Positions 6,164 to 14,127 are shown, counted from the stretch's first letter. The stretch is 20,238 bases of DNA from Dehalococcoidia bacterium (GCA_030669525.1 DAOVDO010000002.1:1-20238), one strand, 5' to 3'. Notes: generated by a model from the letters alone, not told the origin. Made by a program: numbers and translations.

Positions 6164-7891
6164 GTGAGGAAAAGGGAAAATATACTCGGCATAATCGGAA
6201 TAGTGGCATTGTTGCTCAGTTTGGCTGCCCCGATGATACAATGTGCTCCCGGGGAGGTTGCCGAGGAAGAAGGAGTTGTTGAGGAAGAGGGAGTTGTTGA
6301 CGAAGAGGGAGAGGAGGCCGAAATACCAGAGAAGCCCGCGAAGCCCGTGAGATTAAGCACAGGCTGGCCAACTACACAGATGATAGACACCCTGACGTGT
6401 GACGAAACCTGGCAGTACATGAATATGGGATCTATATTCTGGCAGTTGATCTACGATCAACTATGTATTATGGGGCCGGCGCCCGACTATGAGCCCTTGC
6501 CGATGCTGGCCACCAGTTGGGAAAGCACTGATGGCAGAACCTGGACCCATCACCTGCGCGAGGACGCTGTATTTCATGACGGGATACCGGTTACGGCAGA
6601 GGATGTGGCATTCACGATCGAGAATTTGCCCAAATCAAACCCAACCTTCTCTTTTGCTGATATCACTCTGGAGCCCGGGACTTCCGTGAAGATTATAGAT
6701 GATTACACGCTGGAGTTTACGTTGGAGACAGTGCATGGCGGGAGATTCCCAGCTCCGTGGTGGGTGCCAGTAATGCCGAAGCACATCTGGGAGCCATACA
6801 AAGATGACATGACTTCATATCCAAACGATGAGGCGATTGGCTCCGGGCCATTTAAGCTAAAGGAATTCAAGCCTGGGCAGTATATTTGGTTTGAAGCCAA
6901 CGAGGACTACGCATGGGGAGACATCCCCCATGTGGATGAGGTGGTATTCCAGGCCTACGGGAGCGACGATGCTATGTATATGGCTCTGAAAAATGGTGAA
7001 ATAGACATGATTGGGTATGGTGGTTGCTCGCCACTCGTTGTGGACGACTTCAAAGGAGTTGAAAACATCGAGGTCATAATTTCTCAAAGCGAGTTAGAAT
7101 GGGAGCTAACGTTTAATCTGCATAAGGATGGACCTCTTCAGGACCTGGATGTGAGAAAAGCCGTTATGTATGGGATAGATAGAGACAGCATCATAGCTCT
7201 CGCATACAATGGATATGCAGAAAAAATCGATAGCTTTGTATATCCAGAGATGGGAGAGCATAATCCAGATCTACCGCAATATGACTATGACGCTGGCAAG
7301 GCTGGAGAGATTTTGGAACAAGCTGGCTACCTGGATACTGATGGAGACGGGATAAGGAACAACCCGGCAACAGGTAAGAATCTTGCCTTCGAACTGATAG
7401 TTTCATCGGATTATACCAGTGAGGTCAAAGCGATAACTATGATTAAGGAGCAACTCAGGAACATAGGTATAGAAATTAGTATGACTACTCTAGATGAAGC
7501 CACCTATGAGTCACTGTTGTATGCTCCAACTGATGACTTGTGGGATATTGGCATGGGCTGGGCGACGCCTGGGCCGAATGGCGACTGGGTATGGGAATAT
7601 GCCCGAAGCTATGAGGGCGGTGGCGAATGGTGGAATGCAGCTTATTACAATAATCCCGAATATGATGAATTGCTGGACGAACTGCTTATTGAGAGAGATA
7701 TGACAAAACGAAAGGAATGGCTGTACGCCATGCAGATGGTTCTAGCAGAGGATCTGCCATACGGTTATCTATGGAGGGTGATGACGATAGACCCCGTGAG
7801 AACAGATAAGCTCAAAGGTTATGTGCCAACTATGGGCGGAGTCGCAAACTGGTTTAACCCATGGAGTTATTTTGAGTTACGCCCGAAGTGA
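6164..7891 (+). CDS. Peptide-type ABC transporter solute-binding lipoprotein 1 (SBP family 5)
   Basis: An extracytoplasmic binding protein of the DppA/OppA type (family 5), 575 residues, which would deliver a peptide or similar ligand to an ABC importer. The GTG start is set by AAGGAGGG eight to nine bases upstream. Residues 1-26 form a signal peptide (basic MRKRE, then a hydrophobic core), ending at C27 in PMIQC, a probable lipid-anchor site, although Gln just before the Cys is not canonical. Residues 28-58 are an acidic linker encoded by an 18-base tandem repeat (6263-6316). The folded domain shows family segments such as LATSWESTDGRTWTHHLRED, AVFHDGIPVTAEDVAFTIE and GSGPFKLKEFKPGQYIWFEA. 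DTDGDGIRNNPATGK resembles a calcium-binding loop. It lies 118 bases after dehydrogenase B and could be read from the same transcript. Substrate is unknown. Confidence 0.92.
   Translation: MRKRENILGIIGIVALLLSLAAPMIQCAPGEVAEEEGVVEEEGVVDEEGEEAEIPEKPAKPVRLSTGWPTTQMIDTLTCDETWQYMNMGSIFWQLIYDQLCIMGPAPDYEPLPMLATSWESTDGRTWTHHLREDAVFHDGIPVTAEDVAFTIENLPKSNPTFSFADITLEPGTSVKIIDDYTLEFTLETVHGGRFPAPWWVPVMPKHIWEPYKDDMTSYPNDEAIGSGPFKLKEFKPGQYIWFEANEDYAWGDIPHVDEVVFQAYGSDDAMYMALKNGEIDMIGYGGCSPLVVDDFKGVENIEVIISQSELEWELTFNLHKDGPLQDLDVRKAVMYGIDRDSIIALAYNGYAEKIDSFVYPEMGEHNPDLPQYDYDAGKAGEILEQAGYLDTDGDGIRNNPATGKNLAFELIVSSDYTSEVKAITMIKEQLRNIGIEISMTTLDEATYESLLYAPTDDLWDIGMGWATPGPNGDWVWEYARSYEGGGEWWNAAYYNNPEYDELLDELLIERDMTKRKEWLYAMQMVLAEDLPYGYLWRVMTIDPVRTDKLKGYVPTMGGVANWFNPWSYFELRPK
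6263..6316 (+). repeat. 18-base tandem repeat encoding acidic linker of binding protein 1
   Basis: Three units in phase with the codons: GAGGAAGAAGGAGTTGTT, GAGGAAGAGGGAGTTGTT and a diverged third unit, giving EEEGVV, EEEGVV, DEEGEE. It forms a flexible, strongly negative spacer between the membrane anchor and the binding domain. Confidence 0.8.
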
Positions 7892-8006
7892 AGCCTGGAA
7901 TGCCGTGAGGTGAAGGCACAAACCCAACATCTCTTTCCACCTGTAGTGAATTATTGAACAAAGTGTAAATTGTGTAAGGGACCTAAGATGATTCGATTCG
8001 CGGGTA

Positions 8007-8036
8007 TTGACAACTCTGTGTTATAAGAGCAAGAAT
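8007..8036 (+). promoter_or_regulatory. Candidate sigma-70-type promoter in the leader of binding protein 2
   Basis: A perfect TTGACA -35 (8007-8012) is followed after 18 bases by AAGAAT (8031-8036), a four-of-six -10. TATAAG at 8022 is closer to consensus but only nine bases away. If used, transcription would begin near 8043, just before the structured segment and terminator. Confidence 0.35.
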
Positions 8037-8151
8037 TAGTCAGTGATAGTTGGTTTTTGCCCCTTAGCCTGACTCTTACTATAGGGAGATGGTATCCAGT
8101 GACTGGAGTTGGAAAGAACAGGCAGATTGTGCGCAACGCGGAGGCTCAAAC

Positions 8152-8192
8152 AGGGCTGCTAATCCTTTTGTGGATTAGCGGCTCTTTTGTTT
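8152..8192 (+). terminator. Strong intrinsic terminator upstream of binding protein 2
   Basis: AGGGCTGCTAATCC (8152-8165) pairs with GGATTAGCGGCTCT (8172-8185) over 14 base pairs with two G-T wobbles and a 6-base loop, followed by TTTTGTTT. It lies about 260 bases after the stop of binding protein 1 and 123 before the next start, so it may end the upstream transcript or attenuate one starting inside the leader. Confidence 0.8.
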
Positions 8193-8240
8193 ATGGCTAA
8201 GGTAGTAGTAGCCTAGTATTAGCTATTGGAAATTAAGGAG

Positions 8241-8251
8241 AAAGGAGGTGA
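8241..8251 (+). promoter_or_regulatory. Orphan ribosome-binding-site-like motif upstream of binding protein 2
   Basis: AAAGGAGGTGA is a near-ideal anti-16S match with no usable start codon at normal distance; the real gene at 8315 has its own AAAGGAGGG. It matches the position of the extra motif before the paralog at 6164. Confidence 0.5.
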
Positions 8252-8314
8252 ACTGCCAGTAATCCAGAATAAGTTCAAAACAAAAGCTTCATGAAATTTG
8301 AAAAAGGAGGGAAA

Positions 8315-10033
8315 ATGAGCAGAAGGAGAAACTTATTAGCACTAATTGGAACAGTGGTATTGCTGCTTAGCTTGGCTATTCCACTGGCGCAGTGTACCCC
8401 CGCAGCAGAAGAGGAAGTAACTCCTCCACCAGAAGAAGAGGTGACTCCTCCACCAGAAGAAGAGGAGGTAACCCCTGCGCCAGAGGAAGGGGAAATAAAG
8501 TATGGTGGAAGACTTAATGTTGGCTGGAATCCGGGATATGGCCTGGAAAATTTGCGAGTTGGCCAGGACTGGCAATATACAGCAATGGGGTGTGATTTCT
8601 GGCCCTTAATCTATGACCAATTGTGGATTATGGGACCAGATCCGGACTACGAGATTTTGCCTATGTTAGCCACCAGTTGGGAAACGGAGGACGGACAAAC
8701 CTGGACATTTCATATCCGTGACGACGCCACCTTTCATGATGGTGTCCCGGTTACAGCCGCGGATGTGGCATTCACTCTTGAATATTTGCCTAAAGCAGAC
8801 CCATCATGGGCTTTCACTGACTCGATGTGTGAATCCATAGAAGTTATTGATGACTATACAGTACAATTTACCTTGCACGTACCGATTGGTGGCTCATGGC
8901 CTGCTGGTTACTGGATGCCAATGCTTCCCAAGCATATTTTTGAGCCTTATAAGGACAATATGACAGCTTTCGATAATGCTGAGGCCATTGGCTCTGGTCC
9001 GTTTAAACTGAAGGAGTTTAAGCCTGCTCAATACGTCTGGTTTGAAGCTAACAAAGAGTACTGGGGAGAAAGGCCATATGTAGATGAGGTAGTGTATAAG
9101 GTTTATGGTAGCTTCGATGCTTTATATATGGCTATGAAGACTGGGGAGATAGACATGCTTGGATATAGCGGATGTTCTGCGCTGGTGGTTGACGAATTAG
9201 AAGCAGAGGAAAATATCAAGATCATAAAATGTCCGGGCATTGGAATGGACTGGATATCGTTTAATCTGCACAAGGATGGACCTATTCAGGACTTGAATGT
9301 AAGGAAAGCCATTATGCATGCCATAGATAGAGATAGACTTATAGACCTGGTAGCTCTGGGTTATGCAGAGAAGGCAGATAGCTGGATATACCCGGAGTTA
9401 CCGGAGCATAATCCGAATCTGCCTCAGTATGACTTCGACCTGGCGAAAGCTAATGCGCTACTGGATGGAGCTGGATACGTAGATAGCGATGGGGATGGAA
9501 TCAGGAATGACCCGGCAACAGGGCATAATATGGAGTTTGACCTGATTGTCACATCGGTCTGGACTTCTGCGGTTAAAGAGGCGACATTGATCAAAGAGCA
9601 GCTTGCAGAAGTGGACATAGCTATCGATTTGGTGGTGCTGGATCTGAATACCTTCTATGCGTACCTCTACGCACCACAGAATGACATGTATGACATTGGC
9701 TTTGCCGAGGAAGAGCCCGGGCCGCATGGCGAATGGATATGGGAATTCGCCCGCAGTTTTGCCGCCGGGGGCGCAGGATGGAATACATCCTATTATGATA
9801 ACCCTGAGTTTGATGAGACCTTAACCAAAATGCTTTCCGAGAGAGACCCGGAGAAGCGAAAGGAATACTTGTTTGAGATGCAAATGATGATAGCGGAGGA
9901 CTTGCCGTATGGATTTCTGCTCAGAGGAGAGTCATTGAACCCCGTTAATACAAGGTTTGAAGGCTATGTAGAAGCGATGGGAATCTCAGTATGGATTAGC
10001 CCCTGGACTTTCTTTAAGGTGCACTTGAAGTAA
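8315..10033 (+). CDS. Peptide-type ABC transporter solute-binding lipoprotein 2 (SBP family 5)
   Basis: Paralog of the protein at 6164-7891, 572 residues from the chosen start, with the same extracytoplasmic ligand-capture role. An in-frame ATG at 8291 would add MKFEKGGK, but the codons of that extension are themselves the ribosome site AAAGGAGGG. Starting at 8315 places the anchor Cys at residue 27 (PLAQC), exactly as in the paralog. The signal peptide is MSRRR plus a hydrophobic core. Residues 28-58 are a linker of EEEVTPPP-like repeats. Family landmarks include LATSWETEDGQTWTFHIRDD, ATFHDGVPVTAADVAF, GSGPFKLKEFKPAQYVWFEA and DSDGDGIRNDPATGH. It is separated from its paralog by a terminator and 423 bases, so it is probably regulated separately. 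No permease genes accompany it. Confidence 0.92.
   Translation: MSRRRNLLALIGTVVLLLSLAIPLAQCTPAAEEEVTPPPEEEVTPPPEEEEVTPAPEEGEIKYGGRLNVGWNPGYGLENLRVGQDWQYTAMGCDFWPLIYDQLWIMGPDPDYEILPMLATSWETEDGQTWTFHIRDDATFHDGVPVTAADVAFTLEYLPKADPSWAFTDSMCESIEVIDDYTVQFTLHVPIGGSWPAGYWMPMLPKHIFEPYKDNMTAFDNAEAIGSGPFKLKEFKPAQYVWFEANKEYWGERPYVDEVVYKVYGSFDALYMAMKTGEIDMLGYSGCSALVVDELEAEENIKIIKCPGIGMDWISFNLHKDGPIQDLNVRKAIMHAIDRDRLIDLVALGYAEKADSWIYPELPEHNPNLPQYDFDLAKANALLDGAGYVDSDGDGIRNDPATGHNMEFDLIVTSVWTSAVKEATLIKEQLAEVDIAIDLVVLDLNTFYAYLYAPQNDMYDIGFAEEEPGPHGEWIWEFARSFAAGGAGWNTSYYDNPEFDETLTKMLSERDPEKRKEYLFEMQMMIAEDLPYGFLLRGESLNPVNTRFEGYVEAMGISVWISPWTFFKVHLK
8411..8488 (+). repeat. 24-base tandem repeat encoding Glu/Pro linker of binding protein 2
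   Basis: Two 24-base units (8411-8434 and 8435-8458) differ at only a few bases and encode EEVTPPPE-type blocks; a longer third unit (8459-8488) encodes EEEVTPAPEE. It lies in the same place as the 18-base repeat of the paralog but with a different unit and composition, so the linkers have evolved quickly. Confidence 0.8.
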
Positions 10034-10119
10034 GCATTGCTGTTGAGCGGAGACATCTTGAAGAAGCGATTGCCTTCTGAGTTATGGAGGCAAGTTGATG
10101 AAGGAGTTGCGCCTCAATC
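10034..10119 (+). other. Tail after binding protein 2, possible truncated gene start
   Basis: These 86 bases lie between the stop of binding protein 2 and the axis. One frame stays open to the junction. With a TTG at 10058 after GGAGACATC, it would encode KKRLPSELWRQVDEGVAPQS, which looks like a plausible protein N-terminus but is too short to identify. No terminator was seen before the axis. Beyond 10119 the sequence folds back, so the true continuation is not in this window. Confidence 0.3.
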
Positions 10120-10129
10120 GATTGAGGCG
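10110..10129. other. Palindrome axis / fold-back junction
   Basis: The exact centre of symmetry is CAATC|GATTG, within GCCTCAATCGATTGAGGC. No loop bases separate the arms. The core ATCGAT is a normal 6-base palindrome, so a short natural self-complementary stretch here may have seeded the fold-back. No transposase, recombination-site or protelomerase-like gene lies next to it. Confidence 0.9.
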
Positions 10130-10205
10130 CAACTCCTTCATCAACTTGCCTCCATAACTCAGAAGGCAATCGCTTCTTCAAGATGTCTCCGCTCAACAGC
10201 AATGC
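10120..10205 (-). other. Mirror copy of the tail after binding protein 2
   Basis: Reverse complement of 10034-10119. The apparent 62-residue frames that cross the axis on both strands exist only because one short open frame is joined to its own complement. Confidence 0.85.
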
Positions 10206-11924
10206 TTACTTCAAGTGCACCTTAAAGAAAGTCCAGGGGCTAATCCATACTGAGATTCCCATCGCTTCTACATAGCCTTCAAACCTTGTATTAACGGGGT
10301 TCAATGACTCTCCTCTGAGCAGAAATCCATACGGCAAGTCCTCCGCTATCATCATTTGCATCTCAAACAAGTATTCCTTTCGCTTCTCCGGGTCTCTCTC
10401 GGAAAGCATTTTGGTTAAGGTCTCATCAAACTCAGGGTTATCATAATAGGATGTATTCCATCCTGCGCCCCCGGCGGCAAAACTGCGGGCGAATTCCCAT
10501 ATCCATTCGCCATGCGGCCCGGGCTCTTCCTCGGCAAAGCCAATGTCATACATGTCATTCTGTGGTGCGTAGAGGTACGCATAGAAGGTATTCAGATCCA
10601 GCACCACCAAATCGATAGCTATGTCCACTTCTGCAAGCTGCTCTTTGATCAATGTCGCCTCTTTAACCGCAGAAGTCCAGACCGATGTGACAATCAGGTC
10701 AAACTCCATATTATGCCCTGTTGCCGGGTCATTCCTGATTCCATCCCCATCGCTATCTACGTATCCAGCTCCATCCAGTAGCGCATTAGCTTTCGCCAGG
10801 TCGAAGTCATACTGAGGCAGATTCGGATTATGCTCCGGTAACTCCGGGTATATCCAGCTATCTGCCTTCTCTGCATAACCCAGAGCTACCAGGTCTATAA
10901 GTCTATCTCTATCTATGGCATGCATAATGGCTTTCCTTACATTCAAGTCCTGAATAGGTCCATCCTTGTGCAGATTAAACGATATCCAGTCCATTCCAAT
11001 GCCCGGACATTTTATGATCTTGATATTTTCCTCTGCTTCTAATTCGTCAACCACCAGCGCAGAACATCCGCTATATCCAAGCATGTCTATCTCCCCAGTC
11101 TTCATAGCCATATATAAAGCATCGAAGCTACCATAAACCTTATACACTACCTCATCTACATATGGCCTTTCTCCCCAGTACTCTTTGTTAGCTTCAAACC
11201 AGACGTATTGAGCAGGCTTAAACTCCTTCAGTTTAAACGGACCAGAGCCAATGGCCTCAGCATTATCGAAAGCTGTCATATTGTCCTTATAAGGCTCAAA
11301 AATATGCTTGGGAAGCATTGGCATCCAGTAACCAGCAGGCCATGAGCCACCAATCGGTACGTGCAAGGTAAATTGTACTGTATAGTCATCAATAACTTCT
11401 ATGGATTCACACATCGAGTCAGTGAAAGCCCATGATGGGTCTGCTTTAGGCAAATATTCAAGAGTGAATGCCACATCCGCGGCTGTAACCGGGACACCAT
11501 CATGAAAGGTGGCGTCGTCACGGATATGAAATGTCCAGGTTTGTCCGTCCTCCGTTTCCCAACTGGTGGCTAACATAGGCAAAATCTCGTAGTCCGGATC
11601 TGGTCCCATAATCCACAATTGGTCATAGATTAAGGGCCAGAAATCACACCCCATTGCTGTATATTGCCAGTCCTGGCCAACTCGCAAATTTTCCAGGCCA
11701 TATCCCGGATTCCAGCCAACATTAAGTCTTCCACCATACTTTATTTCCCCTTCCTCTGGCGCAGGGGTTACCTCCTCTTCTTCTGGTGGAGGAGTCACCT
11801 CTTCTTCTGGTGGAGGAGTTACTTCCTCTTCTGCTGCGGGGGTACACTGCGCCAGTGGAATAGCCAAGCTAAGCAGCAATACCACTGTTCCAATTAGTGC
11901 TAATAAGTTTCTCCTTCTGCTCAT
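10206..11924 (-). CDS. Mirror copy of solute-binding lipoprotein 2
   Basis: Identical in sequence to the gene at 8315-10033, read on the opposite strand, with the same preferred start (reading leftward from 11924) and the same anchor Cys27. The two stop codons face each other across a 172-base interval centred on the axis. It is likely the same physical gene counted twice, so it should not be taken as a second paralog. Confidence 0.9.
   Translation of the reverse strand: MSRRRNLLALIGTVVLLLSLAIPLAQCTPAAEEEVTPPPEEEVTPPPEEEEVTPAPEEGEIKYGGRLNVGWNPGYGLENLRVGQDWQYTAMGCDFWPLIYDQLWIMGPDPDYEILPMLATSWETEDGQTWTFHIRDDATFHDGVPVTAADVAFTLEYLPKADPSWAFTDSMCESIEVIDDYTVQFTLHVPIGGSWPAGYWMPMLPKHIFEPYKDNMTAFDNAEAIGSGPFKLKEFKPAQYVWFEANKEYWGERPYVDEVVYKVYGSFDALYMAMKTGEIDMLGYSGCSALVVDELEAEENIKIIKCPGIGMDWISFNLHKDGPIQDLNVRKAIMHAIDRDRLIDLVALGYAEKADSWIYPELPEHNPNLPQYDFDLAKANALLDGAGYVDSDGDGIRNDPATGHNMEFDLIVTSVWTSAVKEATLIKEQLAEVDIAIDLVVLDLNTFYAYLYAPQNDMYDIGFAEEEPGPHGEWIWEFARSFAAGGAGWNTSYYDNPEFDETLTKMLSERDPEKRKEYLFEMQMMIAEDLPYGFLLRGESLNPVNTRFEGYVEAMGISVWISPWTFFKVHLK
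11751..11828 (-). repeat. Mirror copy of the 24-base linker repeat
   Basis: Same repeat as 8411-8488 on the opposite strand, with no unit gained or lost. A repeat of this type would be expected to change length in an old duplication, so its identity points to an artefact or a very recent event. Confidence 0.8.
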
Positions 11925-12347
11925 TTTCCCTCCTTTTTCAAATTTCATGAAGCTTTTGTTTTGAACTTATTCTGGATTACTGGCAGTTCACCTCCTTTCT
12001 CCTTAATTTCCAATAGCTAATACTAGGCTACTACTACCTTAGCCATAAACAAAAGAGCCGCTAATCCACAAAAGGATTAGCAGCCCTGTTTGAGCCTCCG
12101 CGTTGCGCACAATCTGCCTGTTCTTTCCAACTCCAGTCACTGGATACCATCTCCCTATAGTAAGAGTCAGGCTAAGGGGCAAAAACCAACTATCACTGAC
12201 TAATTCTTGCTCTTATAACACAGAGTTGTCAATACCCGCGAATCGAATCATCTTAGGTCCCTTACACAATTTACACTTTGTTCAATAATTCACTACAGGT
12301 GGAAAGAGATGTTGGGTTTGTGCCTTCACCTCACGGCATTCCAGGCT
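11925..12347 (-). promoter_or_regulatory. Mirror copy of the 423-base leader
   Basis: Same as 7892-8314, including the candidate promoter, orphan ribosome-like motif and terminator; no base differences noticed. Confidence 0.4.
12047..12087 (-). terminator. Mirror copy of the strong leader terminator
   Basis: Opposite-strand copy of 8152-8192, with the same 14-base-pair stem. Confidence 0.78.
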
Positions 12348-14075
12348 TCACTTCGGGCGTAACTCAAAATAACTCCATGGGTTAAACCAGTTTGCGACTC
12401 CGCCCATAGTTGGCACATAACCTTTGAGCTTATCTGTTCTCACGGGGTCTATCGTCATCACCCTCCATAGATAACCGTATGGCAGATCCTCTGCTAGAAC
12501 CATCTGCATGGCGTACAGCCATTCCTTTCGTTTTGTCATATCTCTCTCAATAAGCAGTTCGTCCAGCAATTCATCATATTCGGGATTATTGTAATAAGCT
12601 GCATTCCACCATTCGCCACCGCCCTCATAGCTTCGGGCATATTCCCATACCCAGTCGCCATTCGGCCCAGGCGTCGCCCAGCCCATGCCAATATCCCACA
12701 AGTCATCAGTTGGAGCATACAACAGTGACTCATAGGTGGCTTCATCTAGAGTAGTCATACTAATTTCTATACCTATGTTCCTGAGTTGCTCCTTAATCAT
12801 AGTTATCGCTTTGACCTCACTGGTATAATCCGATGAAACTATCAGTTCGAAGGCAAGATTCTTACCTGTTGCCGGGTTGTTCCTTATCCCGTCTCCATCA
12901 GTATCCAGGTAGCCAGCTTGTTCCAAAATCTCTCCAGCCTTGCCAGCGTCATAGTCATATTGCGGTAGATCTGGATTATGCTCTCCCATCTCTGGATATA
13001 CAAAGCTATCGATTTTTTCTGCATATCCATTGTATGCGAGAGCTATGATGCTGTCTCTATCTATCCCATACATAACGGCTTTTCTCACATCCAGGTCCTG
13101 AAGAGGTCCATCCTTATGCAGATTAAACGTTAGCTCCCATTCTAACTCGCTTTGAGAAATTATGACCTCGATGTTTTCAACTCCTTTGAAGTCGTCCACA
13201 ACGAGTGGCGAGCAACCACCATACCCAATCATGTCTATTTCACCATTTTTCAGAGCCATATACATAGCATCGTCGCTCCCGTAGGCCTGGAATACCACCT
13301 CATCCACATGGGGGATGTCTCCCCATGCGTAGTCCTCGTTGGCTTCAAACCAAATATACTGCCCAGGCTTGAATTCCTTTAGCTTAAATGGCCCGGAGCC
13401 AATCGCCTCATCGTTTGGATATGAAGTCATGTCATCTTTGTATGGCTCCCAGATGTGCTTCGGCATTACTGGCACCCACCACGGAGCTGGGAATCTCCCG
13501 CCATGCACTGTCTCCAACGTAAACTCCAGCGTGTAATCATCTATAATCTTCACGGAAGTCCCGGGCTCCAGAGTGATATCAGCAAAAGAGAAGGTTGGGT
13601 TTGATTTGGGCAAATTCTCGATCGTGAATGCCACATCCTCTGCCGTAACCGGTATCCCGTCATGAAATACAGCGTCCTCGCGCAGGTGATGGGTCCAGGT
13701 TCTGCCATCAGTGCTTTCCCAACTGGTGGCCAGCATCGGCAAGGGCTCATAGTCGGGCGCCGGCCCCATAATACATAGTTGATCGTAGATCAACTGCCAG
13801 AATATAGATCCCATATTCATGTACTGCCAGGTTTCGTCACACGTCAGGGTGTCTATCATCTGTGTAGTTGGCCAGCCTGTGCTTAATCTCACGGGCTTCG
13901 CGGGCTTCTCTGGTATTTCGGCCTCCTCTCCCTCTTCGTCAACAACTCCCTCTTCCTCAACAACTCCTTCTTCCTCGGCAACCTCCCCGGGAGCACATTG
14001 TATCATCGGGGCAGCCAAACTGAGCAACAATGCCACTATTCCGATTATGCCGAGTATATTTTCCCTTTTCCTCAC
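12348..14075 (-). CDS. Mirror copy of solute-binding lipoprotein 1
   Basis: Identical to 6164-7891 on the opposite strand, with the same GTG start at 14075 and the same acidic linker repeat (13923-13976). Treat as the same gene unless read data prove a true duplication. Confidence 0.9.
   Translation of the reverse strand: MRKRENILGIIGIVALLLSLAAPMIQCAPGEVAEEEGVVEEEGVVDEEGEEAEIPEKPAKPVRLSTGWPTTQMIDTLTCDETWQYMNMGSIFWQLIYDQLCIMGPAPDYEPLPMLATSWESTDGRTWTHHLREDAVFHDGIPVTAEDVAFTIENLPKSNPTFSFADITLEPGTSVKIIDDYTLEFTLETVHGGRFPAPWWVPVMPKHIWEPYKDDMTSYPNDEAIGSGPFKLKEFKPGQYIWFEANEDYAWGDIPHVDEVVFQAYGSDDAMYMALKNGEIDMIGYGGCSPLVVDDFKGVENIEVIISQSELEWELTFNLHKDGPLQDLDVRKAVMYGIDRDSIIALAYNGYAEKIDSFVYPEMGEHNPDLPQYDYDAGKAGEILEQAGYLDTDGDGIRNNPATGKNLAFELIVSSDYTSEVKAITMIKEQLRNIGIEISMTTLDEATYESLLYAPTDDLWDIGMGWATPGPNGDWVWEYARSYEGGGEWWNAAYYNNPEYDELLDELLIERDMTKRKEWLYAMQMVLAEDLPYGYLWRVMTIDPVRTDKLKGYVPTMGGVANWFNPWSYFELRPK
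13923..13976 (-). repeat. Mirror copy of the 18-base linker repeat
   Basis: Opposite-strand copy of 6263-6316 with the same number of units. Confidence 0.78.
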
Positions 14076-14079
14076 GTTA

Positions 14080-14127
14080 TTATCCCTCCTTAAATTTTGT
14101 CCTGTTTGTCATCCTAAGTTCAATCAT
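14080..14127 (-). CDS. Mirror copy of the possible 15-codon leader ORF
   Basis: Opposite-strand copy of 6112-6159. The same caution applies: a short overlapping frame with no recognisable product. Confidence 0.18.
   Translation of the reverse strand: MIELRMTNRTKFKEG

Larger units (their letters stand above)
7892..8314 (+). promoter_or_regulatory. 423-base leader between the two binding-protein genes; possible regulatory RNA
   Basis: This long gap contains no convincing gene. It holds a direct repeat GTGTAA-ATT-GTGTAA (7963-7977), a TTGACA (8007-8012) with AAGAAT 18 bases later as a candidate promoter, and then about 110 bases of structured sequence ending in a strong intrinsic terminator (8152-8192). 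Upstream of the terminator, AGTCAG (8038-8043) can pair with CTGACT (8069-8074), while ATAGT (8046-8050) can pair with ACTAT (8078-8082), together a possible pseudoknot. TCCAG/CTGGA (8095-8107) forms a small hairpin. AGCCT at 8066-8070 could compete for the terminator's GGGCT. I do not recognise a known riboswitch, T-box or 6S RNA. A riboswitch-like attenuator or a small RNA of about 150 nt are both possible; simple intergenic sequence is the alternative. Confidence 0.4.

Noticed and set aside
7906..7955. Hairpin after binding protein 1 as a terminator (TGCC/GGCA or AGGTG/CACCT)
   Set aside because: The stems are only four to five base pairs and no T tract follows.
8007..8027. TTGACA with TATAAG as a strong promoter
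   Set aside because: Only nine bases separate the two elements, too short for a sigma-70-type promoter; the weaker AAGAAT at 18 bases was kept at low confidence.
8291..8314. Upstream ATG for binding protein 2
   Set aside because: The extension encodes the ribosome site itself; the ATG at 8315 gives a normal signal peptide and places Cys27 as in the paralog.
7892..8314. tRNA, T-box, SAM, TPP or cobalamin riboswitch in the long leader
   Set aside because: None of the diagnostic conserved motifs that I know for these classes could be found by eye; only generic hairpins and the terminator are visible.
10014..10225. Two identical 62-residue reading frames crossing the axis, one per strand
   Set aside because: They arise from joining a short open frame to its own reverse complement, so the second half of each is antisense sequence and depends on the junction being real.
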